NCBI GenBank assembly: GCA_017448975.1
Contig: JAFSKN010000016.1
Coordinates: 102,482-166,481, forward strand
Length of the DNA: 64,000 nt
Direction of reading: 5' to 3'
Origin: Clostridia bacterium
GTDB taxonomy: Bacteria; Bacillota; Clostridia; Christensenellales; Aristaeellaceae
Below the pieces are notes generated by a model. The model saw only the letters and a program-made list of their open reading frames with translations, had not been told where the DNA came from and searched no databases. Positions 1 to 9,194 of the stretch are shown piece by piece. The position numbers and the translations under genes are program-made. Each line of letters opens with the position of its first letter. Within the stretch, counting starts at the first letter, position 1.

Positions 1-1277
<1,277 letters not shown>

Positions 1278-1282
1278 TCACT

Positions 1283-1897
1283 TTATTCGGCAACCACTTT
1301 GACCATAGCATGGCGCAGGACAAAGTCTCCCATCTTGTAGCCCTTCTGGAGTACGGCGCAGACGGTGCCGGGTTCGCCCTCGTCGGCGGTTCCCTGCATG
1401 ACGGCGTTTTCCAGGTTGGGGTCAAATTTCTCTTTGGGCCGGTCGATGACGGTGACGCCGCGCTTCTCCAGGGCGTCCATGAGCTGCTTGTAAACCAGCT
1501 TCACGCCGGTCATCAGGCTCTCGTCGCACGTTTCCTGGGCGGTGGCGCGTTCCAGATTGTCCACCACGGGCAGGAGCTGCTTGATGAAATCCCGGGCCCC
1601 GTCCTCAAAGGCTTCGGCGCGGGTGGCCTTGGTGCGGCGGCGGAAGTTTTCAAAGTCCGCCTGCACCCGCTGGGCCAGATTCAGGTATTCGTCCGCCTTG
1701 GCCTGAGCTTCTTTCAGGGCGTCGTTTTCCTGTTCGGGCTGTTCCTCCCCGGGCGCTTCCGCGTTCGGCGCGCCGTCGTCCGCGGGCGCTTCCCGGTTGG
1801 CTTCTTCTAAGATTTCCTCGGGCTGTTCCCCGTCGGCGGGCCGGTTTTTCTGATCGAATGACATCTTGCCAAACCTCGTTTTTTTCTTTTTCTTCAT
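1283..1897 (-). CDS. grpE: Nucleotide exchange factor GrpE
   Basis: GrpE releases ADP from DnaK and so resets the chaperone cycle. The protein (204 residues) has an acidic, low-complexity N-terminus, a long predicted coiled coil (about residues 55-95, with LAQRVQADFENFRRR typical of the GrpE dimer helix) and a C-terminal beta domain containing GVTVIDRPKEKFDPN and HAMVKVV. These are the conserved GrpE signatures. The ATG at 1897 follows AAGAAGG closely and sits 13 bp after the hrcA stop. A second ATG at 1864 (MSFDQKN) has a weaker GAGGT upstream and would remove 11 very basic residues, so the exact start is open. The gene is co-transcribed with hrcA and dnaK. Confidence 0.97.
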   Translation of the reverse strand: MKKKKKTRFGKMSFDQKNRPADGEQPEEILEEANREAPADDGAPNAEAPGEEQPEQENDALKEAQAKADEYLNLAQRVQADFENFRRRTKATRAEAFEDGARDFIKQLLPVVDNLERATAQETCDESLMTGVKLVYKQLMDALEKRGVTVIDRPKEKFDPNLENAVMQGTADEGEPGTVCAVLQKGYKMGDFVLRHAMVKVVAE

Positions 1898-1910
1898 TTT
1901 GGTCGCCTTC

Positions 1911-2930
1911 TTATTCGCCCAGCATTTCGCTCAGCGCCCCGCCGATGGCGGACAGGGCGGAAAGCACGTTTCCGTAGGGCATCCGCGTGGGGCCGATCAC
2001 GCCCACGAAGCCCCGGTGCCCCTGGCCCACCTGATAGCTGGCCGTGACCACCGAGCAGTCCGCCATCTCCGGCATGCCCGTTTCCGGACCGATGCGCACG
2101 GAAAAGGCGCTTTCGCCTGCGGGCAGCAGGGACATGAGCTTTTCCCTTTCCTCCAGAACGGAGAGGAAGGCCCGGGCTTTTTCCACGTCGGAATACTCGG
2201 GGTAGTTCAGAATGTTGCTGCGGCCGCCCACGGTCACGGTGTCGGTGGCCGATTGCCGGGCCATCTGCGCGGCCAGCTCGGCAATGCCCTGGATCACCCG
2301 GTCGTCGCCGCCCATCTGCCGGGAATAGGCTCCCAGCATTTCCTGCACCTCCTGCAGCGTCCGGCCCGCCAAGCGTTCCGTCAGCATGCGGGAGATGGCG
2401 TAGAGCGCGTCTCCGTCCAGGTTTTCGCTCACCCGGATCACCGTGTCGCGGATCGCGCCGGTGTCGGTGATGATCACCAGCAGGGCCGCGCCCCGGGGCA
2501 TGGGGATCAATTGCAGGGTGGATACCCGCAGCTCCAATTGCTTGGGCATCATCACCACGGCGGTGTAACGGGTGAATTCGGAAATGGCCTGGGCCGCGCT
2601 GGTGATCACATCTTCCACCTGGCGCACCCGCTGGGTGAAGTATTCCCGGGCCAGGGGATTTTCAGGCACCCGGTTTTCCTCCAGCAGCTCGTTCACATAC
2701 AGGCGGTAGGCTTTCGCGCTGGGCACCCGGCCCGCCGATACGTGGGGCTGGGCCAGATAGCCCAATTCCTCCAGGTCGCTCATCTCATTGCGAATGGTGG
2801 CGCTGGAGAGGCTGGTTTCATACTTGCGGGAGATCGTGCGGCTGCCCACCGGCATGGCGGTGAGAACGTAATCGTCGATGATGGCACGCAGGATGCGTTC
2901 TTTCCGGGCGTCGATCGGGTGAAGTTCCAT
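1911..2930 (-). CDS. hrcA: Heat-inducible transcription repressor HrcA
   Basis: HrcA binds CIRCE operators and represses class I heat-shock genes; GroEL normally assists its folding. The 339-residue product begins MELHPIDARKERILRAIIDD and has the N-terminal winged helix with the SATIRNEMSDLEELGYL recognition region and the family motif QPHVSAGRVPSAKAYRLYV. The C-terminal part (GFVGVIGPTRMPYGNV) is also typical. The open frame extends further upstream to 3242, but that stretch contains the CIRCE and the promoter. The ATG at 2930 with GGGAGG just upstream is therefore the real start. It is the first gene of the operon and, through the CIRCE directly ahead of it, is autoregulated. Confidence 0.97.
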   Translation of the reverse strand: MELHPIDARKERILRAIIDDYVLTAMPVGSRTISRKYETSLSSATIRNEMSDLEELGYLAQPHVSAGRVPSAKAYRLYVNELLEENRVPENPLAREYFTQRVRQVEDVITSAAQAISEFTRYTAVVMMPKQLELRVSTLQLIPMPRGAALLVIITDTGAIRDTVIRVSENLDGDALYAISRMLTERLAGRTLQEVQEMLGAYSRQMGGDDRVIQGIAELAAQMARQSATDTVTVGGRSNILNYPEYSDVEKARAFLSVLEEREKLMSLLPAGESAFSVRIGPETGMPEMADCSVVTASYQVGQGHRGFVGVIGPTRMPYGNVLSALSAIGGALSEMLGE

Positions 2931-2959
2931 CGCACAGCCTCCCTTCTTTTTCTTTGTTG

Positions 2960-2986
2960 TTAGCACTCTATGCTGTCGAGTGCTAA
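2960..2986. promoter_or_regulatory. CIRCE operator
   Basis: A perfect TTAGCACTC-N9-GAGTGCTAA inverted repeat with no mismatch to the CIRCE consensus lies between the hrcA promoter and its ribosome site. It is the expected HrcA binding site and places the whole hrcA-grpE-dnaK unit under heat-shock repression. Confidence 0.98.
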
Positions 2987-2996
2987 CCACGGGTAT

Positions 2997-3025
2997 AAGA
3001 TAGCACGTTTCCGGAAAATTGTCAA
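2997..3025 (-). promoter_or_regulatory. Vegetative promoter of hrcA-grpE-dnaK
   Basis: On the minus strand TTGACA (3025-3020) is followed after 17 bp by TATCTT (3002-2997). The start point would fall at the edge of the CIRCE, so bound HrcA would block initiation. Confidence 0.85.
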
Positions 3026-3074
3026 TAGTTCCGAAAAAAATATTTTTGTACCCGCCGTTCGCTTTGGCGAAAAA

Positions 3075-3104
3075 TTGACTTTTTCGCGGTTTTTTGGTAA
3101 TCTG
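3075..3104 (+). promoter_or_regulatory. Promoter of the gene at 3142
   Basis: TTGACT (3075-3080), an 18-bp spacer and TAATCT (3099-3104) lie just before the open frame starting at 3142. The site diverges from the hrcA promoter about 50 bp away. Confidence 0.6.
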
Positions 3105-3141
3105 TAGACCGTGCGCAAAACCAGAGGGGAGGCGGGAACGC

Positions 3142-3645
3142 ATGGGCAGCCCGAAGCCGTTGGAAATGGGTTTTTCTCCGGATGGATATATCACCGACCA
3201 GGATTGCTTTTCCGCTTTTCGATACCGCACCATTCCCGCCAATTACAATGGCTGCGGATGGATCGCCGCCTATAATCTGCGGAAATTCCTGGGCCAAAAG
3301 ACAGGATTTGACGAAATACGGCGGGAAATGGACGAAATGCACTTCCTGCGGGTGCCGGGACCGACGCTCATGTGCGTGATGCGCAAATACCTGCGCAAAT
3401 ATGTGCCCGAGATCCGGGAAACGGTGGGCAGGGAAGCGGCGCTGGCCGCGGCCAAAGAAAGCCGGGCGGGCATATTCCGCTACCGGGAGGGATTTGAACC
3501 CCACTTCGTATCCTATATCCGGCAGGACGAAAACTGCTTCCGCTTCTTTAATATGGACGACGGCCTGGAAGACTGCGTGATGCCCATGGAGCGGTTCATC
3601 GGGGAACACTGCGCCCCCGGCACGGTGATCGTTTTCACCGTCTAA
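3142..3645 (+). CDS. Small papain/C39-like cysteine peptidase-like protein, function unknown
   Basis: A 167-residue soluble protein without signal peptide. I recognise no named family, but its layout resembles papain-fold (C39-like) cysteine peptidases. There is a Cys at the head of a helix in NYNGCGWIAAYNLRKFL (Cys38), a His opening a strand in EPHFVSYI (His121), and an Asn/Asp-rich turn in FRFFNMDDG (about 137-141). Together these could form a Cys-His-Asn set. That is inference from spacing. The ATG at 3142 has GGGGAGG 8 bp upstream; an earlier in-frame ATG at 3094 lies inside the promoter and has no ribosome site. The gene is monocistronic, divergent from hrcA, and ends in a terminator shared with its converging neighbour. 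Confidence 0.75.
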   Translation: MGSPKPLEMGFSPDGYITDQDCFSAFRYRTIPANYNGCGWIAAYNLRKFLGQKTGFDEIRREMDEMHFLRVPGPTLMCVMRKYLRKYVPEIRETVGREAALAAAKESRAGIFRYREGFEPHFVSYIRQDENCFRFFNMDDGLEDCVMPMERFIGEHCAPGTVIVFTV

Positions 3646-3682
3646 TCAAAACCACCGGCCCGGCCGGTGGTTTTGATTAGAC
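3640..3682. terminator. Perfect bidirectional terminator containing both stop codons
   Basis: A 21-bp perfect inverted repeat (arms 3640-3660 and 3662-3682) has a GC core flanked by A and T runs, so it works in either direction. The TAA of the plus-strand gene (3643-3645) lies in the left arm, and the TAG of the minus-strand pseudogene (3684-3682) begins at the end of the right arm. Confidence 0.85.
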
Positions 3683-4472
3683 TAAACGCGCGTGATCAGC
3701 ACCGCCATGCCCTCCCTGCCGGGCAGGCGCACTTTGATGAAACCGCTGACATTTTCGTGCTGTACGGTCCGGGTCATTTCCCATACGTCGATCAGTTCCG
3801 CCCGGTAGCGTTTGTCCGCCGGCAGGTCAAAGGCGCATTCGGCGCTGGTCTGTATGCCGAAGAACTGGAGAAACGCTTCCTCCCCGCAGCGGGCGCGCCA
3901 CATGTGTTCGGACGCCAGGTGAGCCGCCCGGTCGTCCGGCCGCATGCGCTGAATACTGGCAAGGGCCAGATAGGTAAAATCGCCGGGGGTATAGCCGGCC
4001 TCCAGCTTTTCCTGGATTTGCTCCGGCGTCATAAGCCCCAGGCCGCTCCAGCCGGTGATCCAGGGCTCCAGGGGGCCGGGCAGGCTTTCCATGATCTGAC
4101 GCAGGAACGCGATACGCCGGGGGCTTTCGCCCTTTAAGCTGCCGCCCCGGGCCCACCAGAGCACACCGTCATCGGAAAGAAAGGTTTCCCCGTGGGCGCA
4201 GTACCCGCCGGAGCACGCGCAGCGCCAGAACCGGTACACCATTTCACGGCCGGAAATGCTGCCCCAGGCGTGGGGCAGATCGCCTTCATAGCGGCATTCG
4301 TCGATGATCACGGGCTTTTGATACCGCAGTACTGGCCGCCGCCGTCATAGAAGCCCTTCACAACTGTGGTTTTTGGGCCGCAGGTGAAGGTTGCTTTCAG
4401 GTCGATGGCGGCCCATTGATCCCGCGGCGCGCTGCCGGAAAAGGTCAGCTCAAAGGTTTCGTATTGCCGCAT
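3682..4472 (-). pseudogene. Decayed DUF5060/apiosidase-like glycoside hydrolase (internal deletion and frameshift)
   Basis: From an ATG at 4472 with AAGGAGGG upstream, the frame reads MRQYETFELTFSGSAP and on to VVKGFYDGGGQY, which is the start of a DUF5060 beta domain. It then hits a stop at about 4313. In the next frame the sequence resumes at once with KPVIIDECRYEGDLPHAWG and GGYCAHGETF, which are C-terminal barrel motifs of DUF4038/DUF5605-type glycosidases, and runs about 210 more residues. The family normally has several hundred residues between these blocks. I therefore infer a deletion of the barrel core near 4313-4330 that also shifted the frame. A shortened protein from a GTG at 4311 is possible but would lack most of the catalytic domain. 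Confidence 0.85.
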
Positions 4473-4542
4473 GGTTTCCCTCCTTCGGTGATGCGCATGA
4501 AAGAGAAAGTTTCCTGTGTTCCTATTTAATGGACAGTATGGA

Positions 4543-6012
4543 TCATAGGTTTTTCCGGGGCCACAGCACCAGCGCCGCGCCCAGCAGCACCAGCAGCGGC
4601 AGCATGGCGGTCACGATCACCGGAGCGGTGATATTGCCCAGGGTCAGGGAACCGCGCTGGGCGGTGACGGGCAGGATGTCCAGGTTTACCGGCTCCTGAC
4701 CCTGGAGGGAGCGGATCATTTGCAGCAGGAACGCGGTGGACGAGGTGCTGCTCTGCATCCAGTAATTCAGGAACATGGTCATATCGCCCATGATGAATAC
4801 GTGGGAAACCGTACCGTCCTCAAACATTTTGTCCGACCAAAGGGCCACGCAGAAGCGGCCCTCTTCGTCGCCCGGCTGTTGGGCGGCGATGGAGGACCCG
4901 TCCTCATAGTTGCGGATATAGGCGTCGCCGGTCACCAGCAGGGGGGAGAGCATCACATCCGCGGGCACGGTATCGGGCAGGCGGAAAGCCCGGGCGGCGG
5001 TCAAAAGCAAAATATCCTCCCCGGCGGCAAGCAGGGAGCGGGTGGCGTCCGCTTCCTGCATGTAAGGCATAAGGATCACGGGGGAATCGGAATAGTAGCT
5101 TTCCTTGTCTTCCTCCTTGGCGATCACCATGCCGGGATAGGCTTCGATGCCAAAGGCCCGGAACAGCGCCTGGAAATTGCTCAGATTCAGGGGATCGGAA
5201 TATTGGGAAATCACGAAAAAGTCGCCCCCGGCTTGGGCAAAAGCCATAAGCTGCGCAAGCTCCCGGTCGGTCAGGTCGTACTTGGGGGCCAGGATCATGA
5301 GCAGGTTTTCGGGATCCAATTGCCCGCCCGCCGCCAAGTTCACCCGTTCCACCTGATAATTGGCGGAGGAAAGGGTATCCTCCAGGGCTTCCGTTTCCGA
5401 AGCGGTCATTTCCCCGTGACCGGTCAAAATCTGAACGCGCGGCACGTCGCTCTGCGCCACGAACAGAATGGCTTCCGTGACGCTTTTTTCATAGGAATAG
5501 CTGGCCAGATCGAAATAGCCCGTTTCGGCATTGTAGGAATACAGGGTGAAATCCTCCGCCGTCAGCACCCGCGCCCGGCCCGTTTCCGGGCAGGAAACGA
5601 TCAGGCAGTCTTCCGTCACCTGCCGAAGGCCCGCCGCGTCGGAAAACTGGGTCTGCAAAACCGGGTTTTTGATCAGGCTTTCTTCCCGCACCGTCACCCG
5701 ATCGGAAGCGGCGGCGTACCTGTTCAGCAGGGAAAGGAGCATTTCGTCGCCACCGGAGGCGGGCACCACCGCGTAAAGAACCACGTCCTTGTCCAACTGG
5801 GCCAGGGCGGCGTTGGTCACCGCGCCCTGGGTGGCGGCCCCGTTGAAGGAGCAGTCGATTTGCAGGGCGAAGCGCTTTTCCAGGCTGTCCGAAAGCAGCC
5901 CGATCAGCAGCACCAGCACCACCGCCGCCGCCGTCAGCAGCATGGAAAAGCCGCCGCAGCGGAATTTCCGATTGTTTTTACATTTTTCAAACCACGTCTT
6001 GATCTGTTTCAT
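4543..6012 (-). CDS. GldG-family auxiliary protein of an ABC-2 type transporter
   Basis: The 489-residue protein has a transmembrane helix near residues 24-44, a long extracytoplasmic region and a second helix at the C-terminus (about 463-484, before WPRKNL). The large region contains VPRVQILTGHGEMTASE and an AQAGGDFFVISQ segment, matching the GldG/ABC_transp_aux fold found with gliding-type and other ABC-2 exporters. It starts at an ATG 3 bp after the stop of the permease gene, so the two are translationally coupled. It closes the operon ATPase-permease-GldG. The substrate is unknown; in Bacillota such sets are annotated only as uncharacterised ABC transporters. A 70-bp spacer separates it from the decayed glycosidase, and I see no terminator there. 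Confidence 0.85.
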   Translation of the reverse strand: MKQIKTWFEKCKNNRKFRCGGFSMLLTAAAVVLVLLIGLLSDSLEKRFALQIDCSFNGAATQGAVTNAALAQLDKDVVLYAVVPASGGDEMLLSLLNRYAAASDRVTVREESLIKNPVLQTQFSDAAGLRQVTEDCLIVSCPETGRARVLTAEDFTLYSYNAETGYFDLASYSYEKSVTEAILFVAQSDVPRVQILTGHGEMTASETEALEDTLSSANYQVERVNLAAGGQLDPENLLMILAPKYDLTDRELAQLMAFAQAGGDFFVISQYSDPLNLSNFQALFRAFGIEAYPGMVIAKEEDKESYYSDSPVILMPYMQEADATRSLLAAGEDILLLTAARAFRLPDTVPADVMLSPLLVTGDAYIRNYEDGSSIAAQQPGDEEGRFCVALWSDKMFEDGTVSHVFIMGDMTMFLNYWMQSSTSSTAFLLQMIRSLQGQEPVNLDILPVTAQRGSLTLGNITAPVIVTAMLPLLVLLGAALVLWPRKNL

Positions 6013-6015
6013 GCT

Positions 6016-6726
6016 TTATGCCTCGCTCCATCGCCGGGCATCCAGCACCCGCACGCTCAAAAACAGCATCACGCCCATGAACAGCACGTTGTACAGCACG
6101 TTGGACAGGCTCAACTGCCCCAAGGCGAAGGGGGCGAAGCGCTGGTAGAGACTGATAAAATTCAGAACGGAGCTGACCCAGTCCACCGTGACGGCGGAGG
6201 CCAAAATATCCGCCAGCCATACCAGCAGGTTCACTCCGATGCCCGCGGCGGCGGCGGTGGTTTGGCTTTTGGCGAAACAGGATATGAATAAATCCAGCGC
6301 CAGGAAGGCGCAGCCCTGGAGGATCAAACCCAAATACGCCACCGCCGTTTCGGCCGCGTACAGGGTGCCGTACAGGGCCACGATCAGGGCGTACATGCCC
6401 GTTGCCCCCACGGTGATCAGCAGCACCGTGCAGGCGGCGAAAAATTTTCCCAGCACCAGCCCGCTTAAAGAACAAGGGGAGGATAAAAGCAATTGATCCG
6501 TGTGCCGCCTGCGCTCCCCCGCAATCAGGCGCATGGCCAAAAGGGGACTCAGCAGCATCCATAAATAGCTCATCTGAGAAAGCAGCTCCAGCAGGTTGCA
6601 GGATCGGGAGGCCAAATTGGTGACGCCGAAAAAGATGCTGGACAGCGCCAGAAAAACCCCCATGAACACGTAAGCGGCGGGGGTGTAAAAATAACTCTGC
6701 ATTTCCCGGCGGTAAATCGCGAACAT
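6016..6726 (-). CDS. ABC-2 type transporter permease
   Basis: The 236-residue integral membrane protein has about six hydrophobic segments. It starts MFAIYRREMQSYFYTPAAYVF, the N-terminal amphipathic pattern of GldF/NosY-like ABC-2 permeases, and contains AGERRRHTDQLLLSSPC, the conserved cytoplasmic loop between helices two and three. The ATG at 6726 is preceded by GGAAGGA; an in-frame TTG directly before it is less likely. It should form the membrane channel with the ATPase encoded upstream (7858-6923) and the GldG-like protein downstream. A palindromic repeat lies between the ATPase and this gene, which may alter coupling within the operon. Confidence 0.88.
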   Translation of the reverse strand: MFAIYRREMQSYFYTPAAYVFMGVFLALSSIFFGVTNLASRSCNLLELLSQMSYLWMLLSPLLAMRLIAGERRRHTDQLLLSSPCSLSGLVLGKFFAACTVLLITVGATGMYALIVALYGTLYAAETAVAYLGLILQGCAFLALDLFISCFAKSQTTAAAAGIGVNLLVWLADILASAVTVDWVSSVLNFISLYQRFAPFALGQLSLSNVLYNVLFMGVMLFLSVRVLDARRWSEA

Positions 6727-6769
6727 CAAACCGGTTCCTTCCTCTAATCATTCAATTGGTTTATAGGAT

Positions 6770-6901
6770 GCTTTAAGTCAACGAAGGAGTTGAGAGTTGG
6801 GAGTTGAGAGTTGAGATTTATCAATCAAAGCAGAATTACTTTGTGACACTATATTATCTCAACTCGCAACTCTTAACTCTCCACTCTGATTTAAAGCGTT
6901 C
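6770..6901. repeat. Palindromic interspersed repeat with GAGTTGAGA-type arms
   Basis: The ends are inverted (TGCTTTAAGTCA at 6769-6780; TGATTTAAAGCG at 6887-6898). Inside, the left arm is an iteration of GAGTTGAGA-like words and the right arm its complement (TCTCAACTC, CAACTCTTAACTC), separated by about 50 bp. The same design occurs at 22009-22150. It sits inside the ABC exporter operon. Confidence 0.75.
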
Positions 6902-6922
6902 AAAATATCCTTCGGCTGTTTC

Positions 6923-7858
6923 TTAACCTTCGTCCATGGTGGCCCGCAGGAAAATATCCTCCAGGCTTTCTTCCGCCGGGGCCAATCGCAGCAGGGGCGC
7001 CTGCATGGCGGAGAGCAGGGTGAACAGCTCCCGTTCGGCGGGGCAGCCCGCTTTCACGGTGAGTATCACCTGGGTCAGGCCCGGTTCGCCGCCCCGTTCC
7101 GTTTTCACCTGGCTTACGCTGTTTAGCTGGCGCAGGGCGGGCAGAAGGGTGCCTTCCCCGCAGGCAATCACGGCCCGCAGCCGCTGTTCGCCGCAGCGCA
7201 GGGCCTGCAAAGCGCTGTCGCAGATCACCCGGCCATGGTGCAGGATGATTATCCGGTCGCAGACGGACTGCACTTCGCTTAAAATGTGGGAGGAAAAGAG
7301 CACCGTGTGCTCCCCGGCCAGTTCCCGCACCAGCTTGCGCACGTCGCTGCTCTGGCGGGGGTCCAGCCCGGCGGTGGGCTCGTCCAGGATGATTGCCTCC
7401 GGCGCGCCGCACAGGGCCTGGGCAATGCCCACCCGCTGGCGGTAGCCCTTGGACAGGTTGCCGATCTTGCGGTCCAGCACGTCGGTGAGACCCGTTTTCC
7501 CGGCCACCGCTTCCACGTGGGCGGCGACAGCCTTCCGTTCCACTTCTTTTAATTCGCAGGCGAAGCGCAGATACGCCCGCACGGTCATTTCGTCATACAG
7601 GGGGGCCTGCTCCGGCAGATAGCCGAGCATGCGCTTGGCCTGACGGGGCTGAGTGAGGACGTCGAAGCCCCCCACGGTCACTCGGCCGGCGGAGGGGGCC
7701 AGACAGCCGGTGAGGATGTTCATGGCGGTGGTTTTGCCCGCGCCGTTCTGGCCCAGGAGACCCAAAATCTGGCCCTTGGGCAGGGTAAAGCTCACATCCT
7801 GCAGGGCCTGGTGCGCCCCGTAGCGCTTGGAAATGCCCTCGAACGCGATCACGCGCAC
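6923..7858 (-). CDS. ABC transporter ATP-binding protein (ABC-2 exporter)
   Basis: The 311-residue ATPase shows Walker A GQNGAGKTT (about residues 37-45), Q-loop YLPEQAPLYDEMTV, signature LSKGYRQRVGIAQAL, Walker B AIILDEPTAGLDP and switch His in LFSSHILSEV. It has the C-terminal extension seen in ATPases paired with ABC-2 permeases. It powers the exporter formed with the permease and GldG-like protein downstream. The frame can open at GTG 7858, but the GGGGG ribosome site then lies only 2 bp away. A second GTG at 7852 has 8-bp spacing and is the more probable start (two residues shorter). A good -10 (TATAAT, minus strand 7890-7885) lies upstream; the -35 is not clear. Confidence 0.93.
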   Translation of the reverse strand: MRVIAFEGISKRYGAHQALQDVSFTLPKGQILGLLGQNGAGKTTAMNILTGCLAPSAGRVTVGGFDVLTQPRQAKRMLGYLPEQAPLYDEMTVRAYLRFACELKEVERKAVAAHVEAVAGKTGLTDVLDRKIGNLSKGYRQRVGIAQALCGAPEAIILDEPTAGLDPRQSSDVRKLVRELAGEHTVLFSSHILSEVQSVCDRIIILHHGRVICDSALQALRCGEQRLRAVIACGEGTLLPALRQLNSVSQVKTERGGEPGLTQVILTVKAGCPAERELFTLLSAMQAPLLRLAPAEESLEDIFLRATMDEG

Positions 7859-8031
7859 CGCCCCCTTTCATCGTGTACCGCCTGATTATATCACACTTAA
7901 GCTGATAATTGCGTGAACAAATTGTAAAGCAATAGGACGGAAGGCGCATAAATCATCCCTTCCCTGCGGTTTTCACGGGAGGGGGGGAATGCCCGAGCAC
8001 CCTGAAAAATCAGGAAATCAACGCTTTTTCA

Positions 8032-8060
8032 TTGCGGAAATCTTTTTTTTCATATATAAT
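8032..8060 (+). promoter_or_regulatory. Promoter of the metallophosphoesterase gene
   Basis: TTGCGG (8032-8037), 17 bp, then a perfect TATAAT (8055-8060), 31 bp before the start codon. Confidence 0.75.
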
Positions 8061-8090
8061 AGCATGTATCGAAACAGAAAGGAGATCATC

Positions 8091-9167
8091 ATGGGACGGT
8101 CTCGCGATCCCTTGTTTGACGAAGGCAGGCGGAAGCATCCCCTCGTCGGTATCTTTGTTCTGCTGCTGGTATTGATCGTCGTCACCGTGGCCGTGCTGAA
8201 CGTGATCAGCAACGCCCGGGTAACGCTGGCAAAGCAATCGGTCACGGTGGCCAACCTGCCAAGCGGGTTTGAAAACTTCCGCATCCTGCACGTTAGCGAT
8301 TTGCACGGCCTGTATTTCGGCCCCCATCAGGAGCAGGTGCAGGCGGCGATTGCCTCCGCCCAATACGATATTGTGTGCGTGACGGGCGATATTACGGGCA
8401 AGGACGGGGACATGGGCGCGTTTTTGGAACTGCTCAAGCTGTTTGGAAATAAGCCCGTTTATTTCATTCCGGGAGACGAAGACCCCGCCGCCCTGATCAC
8501 TGCCCCCCACGCGGGGACCAGCCCCCTGGCGGAATATATTCAGGCAGCCCAAAGCCAGGGCGCAGTTTATGTGGACGCCCCGGTGCGCATCGACAGGGGA
8601 AAGGGCACGCTGTGGCTGTGCCCTGCCTGGGTGTATACGCTGAATTATGACGGGGCCCTCAGCGCGTATCAGACGCGGCTTGCCCAGGTGGAGGCGATGG
8701 ACGCATCCCCGGAACGGGACGCCGCCCTGGCCGCGGTGCAATATCAGCTGGATCAGCTGGACCGCATCCGCCAGGCGTGGCGGGAAACGCTGGAAACCCA
8801 CGTGCATATCGGCATGACGCACGTTCCGCTGAACGATACGATGCTTCAGGCCCTGCGGGATTGGACGGGGGAGGATAACGACAGCCACATCCTTTCCATT
8901 TCTTTGATGCTGGCCGGGCATACCGTGGCGGGCCAGTGGCGCGTGCCGGGCGTGGGCGCGGTGCGCGCGCCGGACACATCCGGCGAGGGCGGCGGGGTTT
9001 GGTTCCCGGAGGATCAGAAGGTAACGGGGCTGAGCACCGTTTACGGCATTACGCAGTATATCAGCCCCGGTCTGGGCACCAGCGCCGTCATCGGCCTGCC
9101 GCCGATCCGCATCTTCAATACCCCCACCATCACCGTCATTACGCTCACAAGCAAACTGACCATGTAA
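8091..9167 (+). CDS. Membrane-anchored metallophosphoesterase (YkuE-like) with substituted metal ligands
   Basis: The 358-residue protein has one N-terminal transmembrane helix (about residues 19-38) and an extracytoplasmic calcineurin-like phosphoesterase domain. Motif I is intact (ILHVSDLHGLYFG), as are motif II (VCVTGDITG) and the single His of MTHVPL. The usual GNHE is GDED (in YFIPGDEDPAAL), and the usual GHTHGGQ is GHTVAGQ. Three metal-binding positions are therefore changed, and activity may be altered or lost. ATG 8091 has AAAGGAG 7 bp upstream and a consensus -10 before it, so the open frame further upstream is not coding. The gene is followed by ppk1 after 27 bp and probably shares its transcript. 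Confidence 0.88.
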   Translation: MGRSRDPLFDEGRRKHPLVGIFVLLLVLIVVTVAVLNVISNARVTLAKQSVTVANLPSGFENFRILHVSDLHGLYFGPHQEQVQAAIASAQYDIVCVTGDITGKDGDMGAFLELLKLFGNKPVYFIPGDEDPAALITAPHAGTSPLAEYIQAAQSQGAVYVDAPVRIDRGKGTLWLCPAWVYTLNYDGALSAYQTRLAQVEAMDASPERDAALAAVQYQLDQLDRIRQAWRETLETHVHIGMTHVPLNDTMLQALRDWTGEDNDSHILSISLMLAGHTVAGQWRVPGVGAVRAPDTSGEGGGVWFPEDQKVTGLSTVYGITQYISPGLGTSAVIGLPPIRIFNTPTITVITLTSKLTM

Positions 9168-9194
9168 ACGATACAAAAGGATGTGCAAATACGC

